A stretch of DNA of 26,083 nucleotides from a bacterium UBP8_UBA6595 (GTDB lineage: Bacteria > Margulisbacteria > Marinamargulisbacteria > UBA6595). Made by a program: the position numbers and the translations under genes. The stretch spans positions 17,031 through 43,113 of the forward strand of contig DJIL01000048.1 of NCBI GenBank assembly GCA_002433595.1. Direction: 5' to 3'. Numbering within the stretch: the stretch's first letter is position 1; every line of letters begins with the position of its first letter. The notes beneath the pieces were generated by a model. That model made no database searches. It saw only the letters and a program-made list of their open reading frames with translations, and had not been told where the DNA came from. Below are positions 7,150-15,419 of this stretch, in pieces.

Positions 7150-7764
7150 ATGGTAACTTCGATGGAAACTATAAATCAACGAGCGCTGTTTGATTCAGCC
7201 GCGCAGCATATGAATCATGACCGGGCACTTTTCGATCAGAAGCCGGATTGTTTGGTGCACTATTATCGCTGGCCAATACCCTCCGTCACGTATACATACA
7301 AGCAAGCCCTTCCAGAAGACTTGGCGCCCATTGATCATGCCCAACGCTATACGGGTGGCGGAATGGTTTTTCATTGCCCAGGGGATATTGTCGTATGCTA
7401 TGTGGCGGCGCTTGACCATTCGGATTTCCCTAAAAAATTAAAAGACAAGGTGGTGGTTGCTCAACGCCATATTGCAGCAGCGTTGACTGATTGTGGAGTT
7501 TCTGCGCAAGTGAATCCCAATCCAGGTCCGCGAAATTTAATGTTTTGCCAGGCCTATCACAGCCCCTATGAATTGTATTATCAGGGGGATAAAATTGTAG
7601 CCTTATCGCTTCGATGTAACCGGACTCATTTTATGATTCAAGGGATTATTCATATGCAGCCTACGCATCATTGGTTTGACTTGCCATCGGCCTATTCACC
7701 CGTTAGTGTTTCCGGGTTGCCGCAGGTCGATAGTGATGCGGTATTGGCGCGGCTATGGAGGTGA
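7150..7764 (+). CDS. Lipoate-protein ligase A / octanoyltransferase LipM-like protein
   Basis: The 204-residue protein has the BPL/LplA/LipB fold, which loads lipoyl or octanoyl groups onto lipoyl domains of 2-oxoacid dehydrogenases or GcvH. Key elements are SVTYTYKQ, the acyl-adenylate loop RYTGGGMVFHCPGD (66-79, compare RRxSGGGAVxH), FCQAYHSPYEL (132-142, compare the LipM ACFDAPSWYEL segment) and GDKIVALSLR with Lys148. It is shorter than full LplA and lacks the C-terminal accessory domain, so it resembles LipM or the catalytic half of LplA. Which donor it uses is unresolved. The start is uncertain: ATGs at 7150 and 7162 both lack a ribosome-binding site. It overlaps rnhB by 10 bp. Confidence 0.82.
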   Translation: MVTSMETINQRALFDSAAQHMNHDRALFDQKPDCLVHYYRWPIPSVTYTYKQALPEDLAPIDHAQRYTGGGMVFHCPGDIVVCYVAALDHSDFPKKLKDKVVVAQRHIAAALTDCGVSAQVNPNPGPRNLMFCQAYHSPYELYYQGDKIVALSLRCNRTHFMIQGIIHMQPTHHWFDLPSAYSPVSVSGLPQVDSDAVLARLWR

Positions 7765-8309
7765 TTGCCGGCATTGATGAAGCTGGGCGTGGGGCGTTGG
7801 CGGGGCCTGTGGTGGCCGCTGCGGTGGTGTTGCATGCGCCAGTAGTGGGGGTAGCTGACTCTAAAACGCTAACGCCCAAGCAACGGGCCGTTTTATATCA
7901 ACAAATTGCCGCTCATGCAACCGTGGGTATTGGCTGGATGCATGCCCCAATTGTAGATCGGGTTAATATTTTACAAGCAACGCTTATGGCCATGCGTCAG
8001 GCCTTTAATCGCTTGGCTCAGCGGACAGCGACTATTCAACACATTATTGTGGATGGCAATCGCAGCCCGCAGTTACTGACAGACGCGCCTATTGACGCGA
8101 TCATTCGTGGCGATCAAACAGAGCCCAGCATTGCCGCCGCGTCTATTGTGGCTAAAGTTGTGCGGGATCGATACATGCAGTATTTACATGCACGGTTTCC
8201 CAGTTACGGATTTATTCACCACAAAGGGTATCCAACGCAGGGTCATTGCCAGGCAATTCGCAATCAGGGAATGACCCGGGTGCATCGCCAATCGTTTCGA
8301 GTGCGATGA
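7755..8309 (+). CDS. rnhB: Ribonuclease HII
   Basis: The 184-residue protein is RNase HII, which cuts RNA in RNA-DNA hybrids and removes single ribonucleotides from DNA. The signature GIDEAGRGALAGPVVAAAV (6-24) has catalytic Asp8 and Glu9. IIVDGN carries the third acidic residue, and AASIVAKVVRDRYM holds the fourth Asp in RDR. The C-terminal HKGYPTQGH is also conserved. Length is typical. The ATG at 7755 lies inside the end of the previous gene; a GTG at 7761 that overlaps the stop as GTGA is an alternative. The final ATGA overlaps yraN. The rnhB-yraN pairing is widespread. Confidence 0.95.
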   Translation: MEVIAGIDEAGRGALAGPVVAAAVVLHAPVVGVADSKTLTPKQRAVLYQQIAAHATVGIGWMHAPIVDRVNILQATLMAMRQAFNRLAQRTATIQHIIVDGNRSPQLLTDAPIDAIIRGDQTEPSIAAASIVAKVVRDRYMQYLHARFPSYGFIHHKGYPTQGHCQAIRNQGMTRVHRQSFRVR

Positions 8310-8671
8310 CTCGGTATCGGTATGCGTTGGGCCAAGCCGGGGAATGGGTCGCGGTGCAGTATTTCCAAACGCATGGGTATCGGATATTAGCGCGTAATTT
8401 CCGGACACAGTTTGGGGAGGTGGATATTATTGTTCAGCCGATGGACGCACCGGATTTAGTGGTCATTGTAGAGGTTAAAACGTACCACACACTGCGCATT
8501 GACCCCATTTGGTCGATTACCAAAAGAAAATACCAGCGTTTGGTTCACATGGCCACTGTGTACCAAGGCATACACCAATGCGATGATTGTCAGTTTCGGT
8601 TTGACTTAGTCTTGGTTAAGGATGGCGCGGTTTACCGTCATATTGTGGCCATTGAACCGCCACCTAGCTGA
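8306..8671 (+). CDS. yraN: YraN-like endonuclease-fold protein (UPF0102)
   Basis: The 121-residue protein belongs to UPF0102, a small family with a restriction-endonuclease-like core whose role is not settled. The core motif is GEVDIIV (37-43) followed by VVIVEVKT (52-59), which gives the Asp/Glu-x-Lys arrangement. The N-terminal GQAGEWVAVQYFQTHGYRILARNFR is typical of the family. I chose the ATG at 8306 because it overlaps the rnhB stop as ATGA and gives the family length; an in-frame ATG at 8246 would add 20 residues with no homology. Its 3' end overlaps the convergent rlmN by 34 bp. Confidence 0.9.
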   Translation: MTRYRYALGQAGEWVAVQYFQTHGYRILARNFRTQFGEVDIIVQPMDAPDLVVIVEVKTYHTLRIDPIWSITKRKYQRLVHMATVYQGIHQCDDCQFRFDLVLVKDGAVYRHIVAIEPPPS

Positions 8672-9672
8672 CCACAAGCCGCAATAATATCCTGGCCTTT
8701 GGGGTGCCGAATAGTGGCTCGGACACCACGGTTTTTAATTGTGTTTTCAATACGGTACAGATCAGACTCTGTCACCGGTTCATACGGAATAGAGGGGTGG
8801 GGATTAAGATTAATTAAATTAATTTTTGCATTTAAGTAAGTGCTGAGTCGACACAGCTCATCAATAGCGTCGGCGTCATCGTTGGTATTCTTGAGCAGGG
8901 TGTATTCTAAAGTTAATTTTCGATTGTGTTGCGTCTGATAGAGATGCAGTGTTTGGGCCACATCTAAAATAGAAAACCGTTTTTCGATGGGCATAATGGC
9001 GAGTCGTTTTTGTGGATTAGCGTGACCGACAGAAAAAGCTAAATTTAGGGTGATGGCGTGATCAATTAAATACTGAATGCCCGGAATAATACCCGATGTT
9101 GACACCGTAATCTTTCGTTTGCCAATTCCCATAGCTTTGGGATGATTTAAAATTTCAATGGCGGCTACAACAGCGTGAACATTGGCTAGGGGCTCACCCA
9201 TGCCCATAAATACAAGGCGAGAAATGGGCGTGTCTTGATTCGCGAGTACAACCTGCCCAACAATTTCATCAACAGTTAAGTTTCGGCTCAAGCCCATAGT
9301 GCCAGTCACGCAAAACCGACACCCGATACCGCATCCACATTGGCTGGAGACGCATAGCGTATACCCACTTTTTTCTTTGAGAACCACGGATTCAATGACT
9401 TGGTTGTCGGCGAGCTGAATGGCGTATTTAGTAGCGGATTTGTCGGCAGCAACTTGCTTGTCAACACGATGCAATGGGGTTAGGGAATAGTGCTCATTAA
9501 GCCATGTTTGGGTGGCTTTTCCAATATTTTTCATATGCTCGATAGTGGAGGCGTGGTGCTGATATACCCATTGCAAGACTTGCTCGCACCGATAGGCGGG
9601 CTGACCAGAGGTAATAAATTGTTCACGCAATATATCGGGATGAATGCCTAGCAATGATTGTTTAGTTGTCAT
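8638..9672 (-). CDS. rlmN: Dual-specificity 23S rRNA/tRNA adenine-C2 methyltransferase RlmN
   Basis: The 344-residue radical-SAM enzyme methylates A2503 of 23S rRNA and A37 of some tRNAs. The 4Fe-4S motif CGIGCRFC (C-x3-C-x2-C) follows SSQCG near residue 110. FMGMGEPLANV, KITVSTSGIIPGI and the C-terminal AACGQLGGG, which holds the methyl-carrying cysteine, are all present. The usual LAISLHA segment reads LAFSVGHA, a small variation. It is transcribed alone, and its 3' end runs 34 bp into yraN. A -10 box lies only 10 nt upstream of the ATG, so its leader is very short. Confidence 0.95.
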   Translation of the reverse strand: MTTKQSLLGIHPDILREQFITSGQPAYRCEQVLQWVYQHHASTIEHMKNIGKATQTWLNEHYSLTPLHRVDKQVAADKSATKYAIQLADNQVIESVVLKEKSGYTLCVSSQCGCGIGCRFCVTGTMGLSRNLTVDEIVGQVVLANQDTPISRLVFMGMGEPLANVHAVVAAIEILNHPKAMGIGKRKITVSTSGIIPGIQYLIDHAITLNLAFSVGHANPQKRLAIMPIEKRFSILDVAQTLHLYQTQHNRKLTLEYTLLKNTNDDADAIDELCRLSTYLNAKINLINLNPHPSIPYEPVTESDLYRIENTIKNRGVRATIRHPKGQDIIAACGQLGGGSMATI

Positions 9673-9682
9673 TAGTCTATCT

Positions 9683-9712
9683 AGTATACCAGTGTCTGGA
9701 GATATTGCCCAA
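9683..9712 (-). promoter_or_regulatory. Putative rlmN promoter with a very short leader
   Basis: On the minus strand TTGGGC (9712-9707) is followed after 18 bp by TATACT (9688-9683). The ATG is only 10 nt past the -10 box, so transcription would start within a few bases of the start codon. The spacer and -10 box match those before trpB and purE. Confidence 0.45.
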
Positions 9713-9856
9713 GGGGACGGTGTAGAGACGATTGAAAAAATAGGCGTTAAGCTGGTTATTTAACTCTCTGTATAAGCCCCCCTAGTGACTATGAATTTCT
9801 GATTATACTAACTGGTGAAGATCAGGAATCATACTACAGTTGACTATGCCCTGTTC

Positions 9857-9886
9857 TTGGTTTTTTTAAACATTGTTTGGTACAAT
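9857..9886 (+). promoter_or_regulatory. Putative promoter for the SET-domain gene
   Basis: TTGGTT (9857-9862) is followed after 18 bp by TACAAT (9881-9886, five of six matches). The ATG at 9898 is 11 nt past the -10 box, again implying a leader of only a few bases. The remainder of the 225-bp rlmN-SET gap shows no other feature. Confidence 0.4.
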
Positions 9887-9897
9887 GAAATCCAGTA

Positions 9898-10698
9898 ATG
9901 CTCCAAAATGCTAATTTATGTTATGCCAATATTGAGTTGGCAGCCGCGACCCGGGATACAGTCGCTGTCTTTGCGAGACGTTCGTTTCAGCCGGGAGATT
10001 TGATTGAGCGAGCCCCTTATACAGTAGCTGGGACAGTAGCCGGGAATCAGCCCACGCGATATAGTGCCTATTCGATATACCATTCGCCGGTAGACCAATG
10101 GATCACTTTGTTGGGATTTGGGAATTACTATACGGTTCATAATTCAGCGAATGCCCGGCTGGCGTTTCATACAAAAATGCCTGAAAAACCAGAAAATCAA
10201 TATGTGGATATTATTGCAGATCGCTTGATTGAGCCCGGACATGCGATTGTATTACCCCCGGCAGCGAGCACCCCGGTCATGCCGACTAATCTTATGGCAT
10301 ACTATGCCAATATTTGTATTGACCAATCGCCATTGGGTGGGCGTGGTGTATTTGCAAAAAAAGAATTCAAAGAGAATGAAATTATCGAAATTGCGCCGTA
10401 CATTAAAGACAATGCGCACAAAACGGGCACCGGGTTTGGGTATAATGTGTTTTCAAGCACAATTTCGGGTGATTCCGATATATTTGTTATGGGGTATGGT
10501 TCTTTGTACAACCACAGCGGTCAGCCAAATGTGTATTATGAGTTGTATATGCCAGAGTTAGCGGTTCCATACGCACAGTTTTATGTGTATAAAGCCAAAG
10601 TCCCAATTGCAGCGCATGCAGAATGTTGCATTAGTTACGGGGAGTCGTATTGGGAAAGTCGTGGCGAAGAATTAAAAAATAAGGATGCAAGTACATGA
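9898..10698 (+). CDS. Tandem SET-domain protein, probable protein-lysine methyltransferase
   Basis: The 266-residue protein consists of two SET-like halves. The second (about 136-255) has GRGVFAKKEFKENEIIEIAPY, the SAM-binding GYGSLYNHSGQPN with the Asn-His-Ser core (205-207), and the terminal ISYGESYW, so it looks catalytically complete. The first (about 9-125) aligns with it: YANI...VFARRSFQPGDLIERAPY, then LLGFGNYYTVHNSANARL, but the NHS core is broken and the final Tyr motif is missing. SET enzymes methylate lysines, and in bacteria they act either on their own proteins or on host chromatin. There is no signal peptide. It overlaps the DASS transporter by ATGA, so the two are translated together. 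The substrate is unknown. Confidence 0.85.
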   Translation: MLQNANLCYANIELAAATRDTVAVFARRSFQPGDLIERAPYTVAGTVAGNQPTRYSAYSIYHSPVDQWITLLGFGNYYTVHNSANARLAFHTKMPEKPENQYVDIIADRLIEPGHAIVLPPAASTPVMPTNLMAYYANICIDQSPLGGRGVFAKKEFKENEIIEIAPYIKDNAHKTGTGFGYNVFSSTISGDSDIFVMGYGSLYNHSGQPNVYYELYMPELAVPYAQFYVYKAKVPIAAHAECCISYGESYWESRGEELKNKDAST

Positions 10699-12119
10699 AG
10701 ACCTATTACCAATTATGTTTAGTGGGCATCTTACCGTTGGCCATTTGCGCTAGCATTTCCGGTCTTTCTAATCCAATATGTTTATTTGTTGCTTGCTTAT
10801 GGCTAATGCTAGTGTGGTGGTCAACCGAAGTGGTGCCGCTTGCCGTAACGGCCTTAGTGCCCATTATTTTATTTCCAATTTTGGGAATTATGGACATGGG
10901 GGCTGTAACCAGCAACTATGCGAAGCCAATTGTCTTTTTATTTATGGGCGGATTTTTTATTGCCAAATCCCTTGAGGTTTGGGGGCTGCATCGTCGAATA
11001 GCCTTTATTATTGTATCTATTTGCCCGGGGTCTCCGCGCGGTATATTGGCCGGGTTTATGGTAGCCACGGCCGGCTTGTCAATGTGGATTTCCAATACAG
11101 CCACGACTATTATGATGGTTTCAATTGGCCTGTCTGTTGCCAACTATCTAACGGATTCAGCAGACTTAGACCGGTCGGTAGCGGTGCGTATTAATACAAC
11201 TATTATGCTAGGTATTGCGTACGCGGCATCAATTGGCGGGTCTTCAACGCTAATTGGTACGCCACCCAATTTATTTTTGGCCACATTTTTACAAGAGCAG
11301 TACGGTATTGTATTGGATATGGCGACATGGATGCGCTACGGAATTCCGTATTTGTGCATTATGTTGCCATTAGCGTGGGGGTACTTAAGCTGGACAATGG
11401 GCCCCGTTCGATCCCAATCCTTTGATAATCTTAAACAGGTAATTCATCAGCAGTTAGTATCGCTGGGTTCGATTTCTCCGGAAGAAAAACGCGTGCTCAT
11501 CATTTTTATGATTACCGCCATTGCTTGGATTGGCCGGCGGTTTATCAATGACTGGCTAGGGGGCACTATCGTGTCCGATACTACCATTGCGATGGTAGGG
11601 GCAATGGTTTTATTTCTGTGGCCAGTTATGCCTAAAGGAGGGGAGCGAAAAAAGCGTACATCGCTATTAACATGGGATCAAGCACAAACGATTCCATGGG
11701 GTGTTTTGTTGTTGTTTGGGGCTGGCTTAAGCATTGCGAATGGGGTGTCTGAAACGGGCTTGCAAGCATTAATTATGGGGCAATTATCGATTGTCGATCA
11801 CTTGCCGATTTGGACCTTGGTGGCCGGCCTAACGATTGCTACGTTGGCGATTACAGAAATCAGTTCAAATCTAGCCTCTATTGCGATGCTGCTGCCACTC
11901 GTAACTGCCATTGCGATGCAGGTGGGCGCTCCGTTGCTGCTTATATGTGTGCCGGTTACCTTGGCTGCCTCTGCCGCATTTATGTTGCCAATATCCACCC
12001 CACCCAATGCTATCGTCTTGGCGTATCGGCCGTTAACCATTCGCATGATGGTGTCCCGTGGGGTTGTGCTTAATATTGTGTCAATAATTAGCATTTTAGC
12101 CGTTATGGCTATATTGTAA
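10695..12119 (+). CDS. DASS/SLC13-family sodium-coupled carboxylate transporter
   Basis: The 474-residue protein has about 11-12 hydrophobic segments and fits the divalent anion:Na+ symporter family, which imports succinate, malate, citrate and similar anions with sodium. Family motifs are WWSTEVVPLAVTALVPIILFP (41-61), SNYAKPIVFLFMGGFFIA, the first substrate and Na+ motif SNTATT (133-138), and GSSTLIGTPPNLFL (182-195). In the C-terminal repeat TEISSNLAS and ISTPPNAIV are the corresponding sites. It begins inside the SET gene stop (ATGA) and ends 78 bp before nqrA, so it could draw directly on the sodium gradient made by NQR. The exact substrate cannot be decided from sequence. Confidence 0.9.
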   Translation: MKTYYQLCLVGILPLAICASISGLSNPICLFVACLWLMLVWWSTEVVPLAVTALVPIILFPILGIMDMGAVTSNYAKPIVFLFMGGFFIAKSLEVWGLHRRIAFIIVSICPGSPRGILAGFMVATAGLSMWISNTATTIMMVSIGLSVANYLTDSADLDRSVAVRINTTIMLGIAYAASIGGSSTLIGTPPNLFLATFLQEQYGIVLDMATWMRYGIPYLCIMLPLAWGYLSWTMGPVRSQSFDNLKQVIHQQLVSLGSISPEEKRVLIIFMITAIAWIGRRFINDWLGGTIVSDTTIAMVGAMVLFLWPVMPKGGERKKRTSLLTWDQAQTIPWGVLLLFGAGLSIANGVSETGLQALIMGQLSIVDHLPIWTLVAGLTIATLAITEISSNLASIAMLLPLVTAIAMQVGAPLLLICVPVTLAASAAFMLPISTPPNAIVLAYRPLTIRMMVSRGVVLNIVSIISILAVMAIL

Positions 12120-12197
12120 TTGCCGAAGCAAGTCATTTTTGGTAAAATTCTAATAGATTAAAGCTTAATTAAAATTGAAAAGTAGAGAGTAGTAATA
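12120..12197. other. Short gap before the nqr operon
   Basis: This AT-rich stretch holds a weak four-pair hairpin, TTGC-CGAA-GCAA (12120-12131), with a T-run a few bases later, too weak to call a terminator. TAAAAT (12170-12175) could be a -10 box for nqrA, but no convincing -35 is visible. Read-through from the DASS gene into nqr is plausible. Confidence 0.35.
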
Positions 12198-13556
12198 ATG
12201 ACAACGCATATTCGTAAAGAAATAGAAGAAACAAAGGGGTATTCATTGGCGGTTGCGGGGGTTCCTGCCAGTGGCATTCAGACGTTGGATATGCCCAAGC
12301 ACTGTGTGGTGTGCCCGTCCGCTATCCCGTATATAAAGCCTAAGCTAGTTGTCAAAGATGGGGACTCTGTTCAGAAAGGGGCTGTTTTATTTTATGACAA
12401 AGCCCGCCCCTCTAATCACTATGTAGCTCCGGTTTCCGGGTATGTTAGTGCGATTGAGTATGGGCCACGACGTGTGATTGATGCTATTCGTATTGACGTA
12501 GACACCAGTATAGAGCCAGTTAAAAACCCCGCGCATACGGAGTCTTCCATTCAGGAGCTAAGTCGCGACGTTATTGTTTCATTGTTAGAAAAAGGGGGGC
12601 TTTGGCGTGTGGTTAAGCAGCTTCCATTTCGTGTAACAGCGCCGTCATCCGAAGTGCCGCCATCGATTATTATCGCGCTGGGGGATAACGAGCCCCATAG
12701 TCCGTCTGCGTCAACAGTATTGGCCGATCGAGACACGGAGATTCGAGCCGGGATTTTAGCCTTGAAAAAGTTATCGCCTACAGTGCATGTGGTTGCGCAT
12801 CAATCGGATACAACAACCCAGCATATGTTGTCCGATTTAATTACCGTACAAGCGAAGGGTGATTTCCCATCCATGGACCCGGGAGTTGTGTTGCATGGCA
12901 TTAAGCAATCGGCTGATGAGAACTCAGCGTGGTATGTTCACTATCAAGATGTGATTCGTATTGGACAGTTGTTGCTAACGGGGGAATACCCGTCTGAAAT
13001 TGTTAGTGTTGTAGCCGGTCCATTGGTAAAAAAACCAGAGCATATCCGTTCAATTGAAGGGGTTCTTTATAAGCATATTTTGACTCAATTGCCATCAGAC
13101 AATGCTCGGTATATATCCGGTGGGGTCTATACGGGTCGTTTAACCACTCGAGAAGGGGCTTTGAGTTATGGTGAGTATTCGGTGCATGTGCTGCCTGAGC
13201 GATACGAGCGCGAACTGTTGCATTTTTTTATGCCGGGTGCACAAAAACCCAGTTATTTCAGAACATTTGTATCGGCATTGTTACCCAAAAAGCAAACAGA
13301 AGCGGCTACAAATTTAAATGGGGGCGTGCGCGCATGTATTGCATGCAGTGCTTGCCCAGACGTATGCCCAGTGGGTATTTTGCCGCAATTTCTAGCAAAA
13401 GCGTTGTACAACAATGACATTGAGGGGGCTGTCGAATTGGGGCTTTTGGATTGTGCCGAATGTGGGCTGTGCTCACATATTTGCCCATCTAAAATTGAGC
13501 TGACCGCAATATTTAAAAATGCAAAACAGCGATTGTATAAGGAATCCACAGTATGA
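12198..13556 (+). CDS. nqrA: Na+-translocating NADH:quinone reductase subunit A, with two 4Fe-4S motifs
   Basis: The 452-residue protein is the soluble subunit A of the NADH:quinone sodium pump. NqrA features are KLVVKDGDSVQKGAVLFYDK (49-68), the biotinyl-like APVSGYVSAIEYGPRRVID (77-95), GGLWRVVKQLPFRV (133-146) and the GVYTGRLTTREG region. Unusually, the C-terminus has two full CxxCxxCxxxCP motifs: Cys380, 383, 386, 390 and Cys419, 422, 425, 429. These resemble RnfC, the homologue in the Rnf complex that binds two 4Fe-4S clusters. NqrA of Vibrio and chlamydiae, as I recall them, lack most of these cysteines. The five genes after it are plainly nqrBCDEF, so this is NQR and not Rnf. The final ATGA overlaps nqrB. 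Confidence 0.93.
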   Translation: MTTHIRKEIEETKGYSLAVAGVPASGIQTLDMPKHCVVCPSAIPYIKPKLVVKDGDSVQKGAVLFYDKARPSNHYVAPVSGYVSAIEYGPRRVIDAIRIDVDTSIEPVKNPAHTESSIQELSRDVIVSLLEKGGLWRVVKQLPFRVTAPSSEVPPSIIIALGDNEPHSPSASTVLADRDTEIRAGILALKKLSPTVHVVAHQSDTTTQHMLSDLITVQAKGDFPSMDPGVVLHGIKQSADENSAWYVHYQDVIRIGQLLLTGEYPSEIVSVVAGPLVKKPEHIRSIEGVLYKHILTQLPSDNARYISGGVYTGRLTTREGALSYGEYSVHVLPERYERELLHFFMPGAQKPSYFRTFVSALLPKKQTEAATNLNGGVRACIACSACPDVCPVGILPQFLAKALYNNDIEGAVELGLLDCAECGLCSHICPSKIELTAIFKNAKQRLYKESTV

Positions 13557-14737
13557 AGAAACACATAGAAAATCTGTTCCATAGTCTTGAACAGCACGTA
13601 AAGCCCGGGAAAAAGTACGCAGCGTTATACCCCTTGTTTGAGGCATTTGAAAGTTTTGCCCTGTCTGTTCGAACGGTGGCGCAGCAAGCGCCCTTTATTC
13701 GGGACTTTATTGATACTAAGCGATATATGAATCTTGTGATTTTATCAATGCTTCCGTGTTTGATTTTTGGTATTTTTAACATTGGATATCAATCCCATCT
13801 AGCCGCAGGTTTGCCTCTAGACTTTATACCAATGATGGGGGTTGGATTATTGCGCGTAGTGCCGTTGCTAGCGATCTCGTACGGTGTAGGCTTAGGCTGG
13901 GAGTTTTTAAGTGCTATTATTCGTGGGCATGAGGTGTCTGAGGGTTATTTAGTTAGTGCGATGCTGATTGTATTAACATTGCCACCCACAATTCCCTTGT
14001 GGCAAGCCGCAGTGGGGGTTACGTTCGGTGTTATTGTTGGTAAAGAAGTATTTGGCGGAAGTGGCCGGAATTTTTTGAATCCAGCCTTAACGACCCGCGC
14101 ATTTCTGTTTTTCTCATTCCCAGCTCAGTTGAGTGGCGATACCGTTTGGACTTACCTTATGGTAGGTAAAGATCAATTAATTGATGGGTATAGTGGCGCA
14201 ACCGCCTTGGCGGTTGCGGCCAATGCAACGGGGTCCGTCACCGATGCGTTATCCACGGCTGGATTTACAGTGTCCCAGCTGTTTCTTGGGTTGGTTCCAG
14301 GTAGTATTGGTGAGACATCCACGCTACTAGTCCTGGCAGGCGCTGCTTTTTTACTGCTCACTGGGGTTGCGAGTTGGCGGACTATGGTGGGGAGCGTGAT
14401 TGGTTTGCTGGCTATGAGTGGGTTGCTAATGGGCTTTTCGACAGAGGCATCGCTTCCTTTTTTGAGTCTGCCACCCCATTGGCATATGGTTATGGGTAGT
14501 TTTGCGTTTGGAACAGTTTATATGGCTACCGATCCCGTGTCGTCCCCAAGTTTACACGCATCAAAGTGGTTGTATGGTATCATGATTGGCGTGTTAACAG
14601 TTATTATACGCTGTGTAAACCCGGCATATCCAGAAGGGGTTATGCTCGCTATTTTATTAATGAATGTATTTGCGCCGGCGTTGGACCATTTATTCTTACA
14701 ACGCCATATCAAAGGACGGATTCCAAATGTCATCTAA
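13553..14737 (+). CDS. nqrB: Na+-NQR subunit B (covalent-FMN membrane subunit)
   Basis: The 394-residue membrane protein has about ten hydrophobic segments. It carries FMN bound by a phosphoester to a threonine in the motif DGYSGATAL, here Thr217, and it takes part in Na+ transport and quinone reduction. Other conserved blocks are VGKEVFGGSGRNFLNPALTT (162-181) and GTVYMATDPVSSP near the C-terminus. Length is slightly below the Vibrio subunit (about 412), mostly at the N-terminus. It overlaps nqrA by ATGA and overlaps the start of nqrC by 11 bp. ApbE, encoded at the end of the operon, would attach the FMN. Confidence 0.95.
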   Translation: MKKHIENLFHSLEQHVKPGKKYAALYPLFEAFESFALSVRTVAQQAPFIRDFIDTKRYMNLVILSMLPCLIFGIFNIGYQSHLAAGLPLDFIPMMGVGLLRVVPLLAISYGVGLGWEFLSAIIRGHEVSEGYLVSAMLIVLTLPPTIPLWQAAVGVTFGVIVGKEVFGGSGRNFLNPALTTRAFLFFSFPAQLSGDTVWTYLMVGKDQLIDGYSGATALAVAANATGSVTDALSTAGFTVSQLFLGLVPGSIGETSTLLVLAGAAFLLLTGVASWRTMVGSVIGLLAMSGLLMGFSTEASLPFLSLPPHWHMVMGSFAFGTVYMATDPVSSPSLHASKWLYGIMIGVLTVIIRCVNPAYPEGVMLAILLMNVFAPALDHLFLQRHIKGRIPNVI

Positions 14738-15419
14738 TACGAAATCATTTATGTTTGCATTTATTATGTGTTGTGTGGTTGGCTTGTTGCTTACCTTAGC
14801 AGCGGAAGGCCTTAAACCCCTTCAGGCCCGCAATATGTTGGTGGACCAGCAGAAAAACATCTTGCGTGCTTTGGGTGTTATGCAAGCCTCCGATAAGTGG
14901 GATAAAGATCAGGTGCTGTCCGTGTACACCAACACAGTAGAGTCTTTGTATGTGGATGAAGCTGGACAACCGGTTTCTGAGGCAGTGACGGATGGGTTGC
15001 CCATGTATGTCATTCGCAAGGCAGGCGCTATCCAACGGTATGCCGTTCCCTTCAAGGCTTATGGGTTATGGAGTTGGATTCACGGCTATATTGCATTGGA
15101 TGGCGATGCCAGTACGGTAGTGGGTATGTCTGTGTATAAACATGCTGAGACTCCGGGTTTGGGTGGGGAGTGTGATAAGCCATGGTTTTTGAACCAATTT
15201 ATTGATAAAAAAATTCGAAAACCAAATGGGGAGTTGGTATCGATTGGTGTTGTAAAAGGAAAAGTCGGGGATACGATTGCCTCTGATCAACAAGCGTATT
15301 ATGTGGATGGTATGAGCGGGGCAACGATTACGGGTGTCGGGATTGATCGAGACTTACGCACAACATTACAACAATATGAAGGGTTTGCGGGGATTTTACT
15401 GAAGGAAAAACAATCATGA
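14727..15419 (+). CDS. nqrC: Na+-NQR subunit C (periplasmic covalent-FMN subunit)
   Basis: The protein of 230 residues has one N-terminal membrane helix (about 7-26) and an outer domain that holds the second covalent FMN on Thr200 in the motif DGMSGATITGVG. The block VGMSVYKHAETPGLGGECDKPWF is also typical of the family. I chose the ATG at 14727 because AAAGGA lies about 10 nt upstream and the product then begins MSSNTKSFMFAFI, as expected for a short cytoplasmic tip before the helix; an in-frame ATG at 14664 would add 21 unlikely residues. It overlaps nqrB by 11 bp and nqrD by ATGA. Confidence 0.94.
   Translation: MSSNTKSFMFAFIMCCVVGLLLTLAAEGLKPLQARNMLVDQQKNILRALGVMQASDKWDKDQVLSVYTNTVESLYVDEAGQPVSEAVTDGLPMYVIRKAGAIQRYAVPFKAYGLWSWIHGYIALDGDASTVVGMSVYKHAETPGLGGECDKPWFLNQFIDKKIRKPNGELVSIGVVKGKVGDTIASDQQAYYVDGMSGATITGVGIDRDLRTTLQQYEGFAGILLKEKQS

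Noticed and set aside
12119..12140. Possible terminator after the DASS gene
   Set aside because: The stem has only four base pairs and the T-run is separated from it, so termination would be poor.
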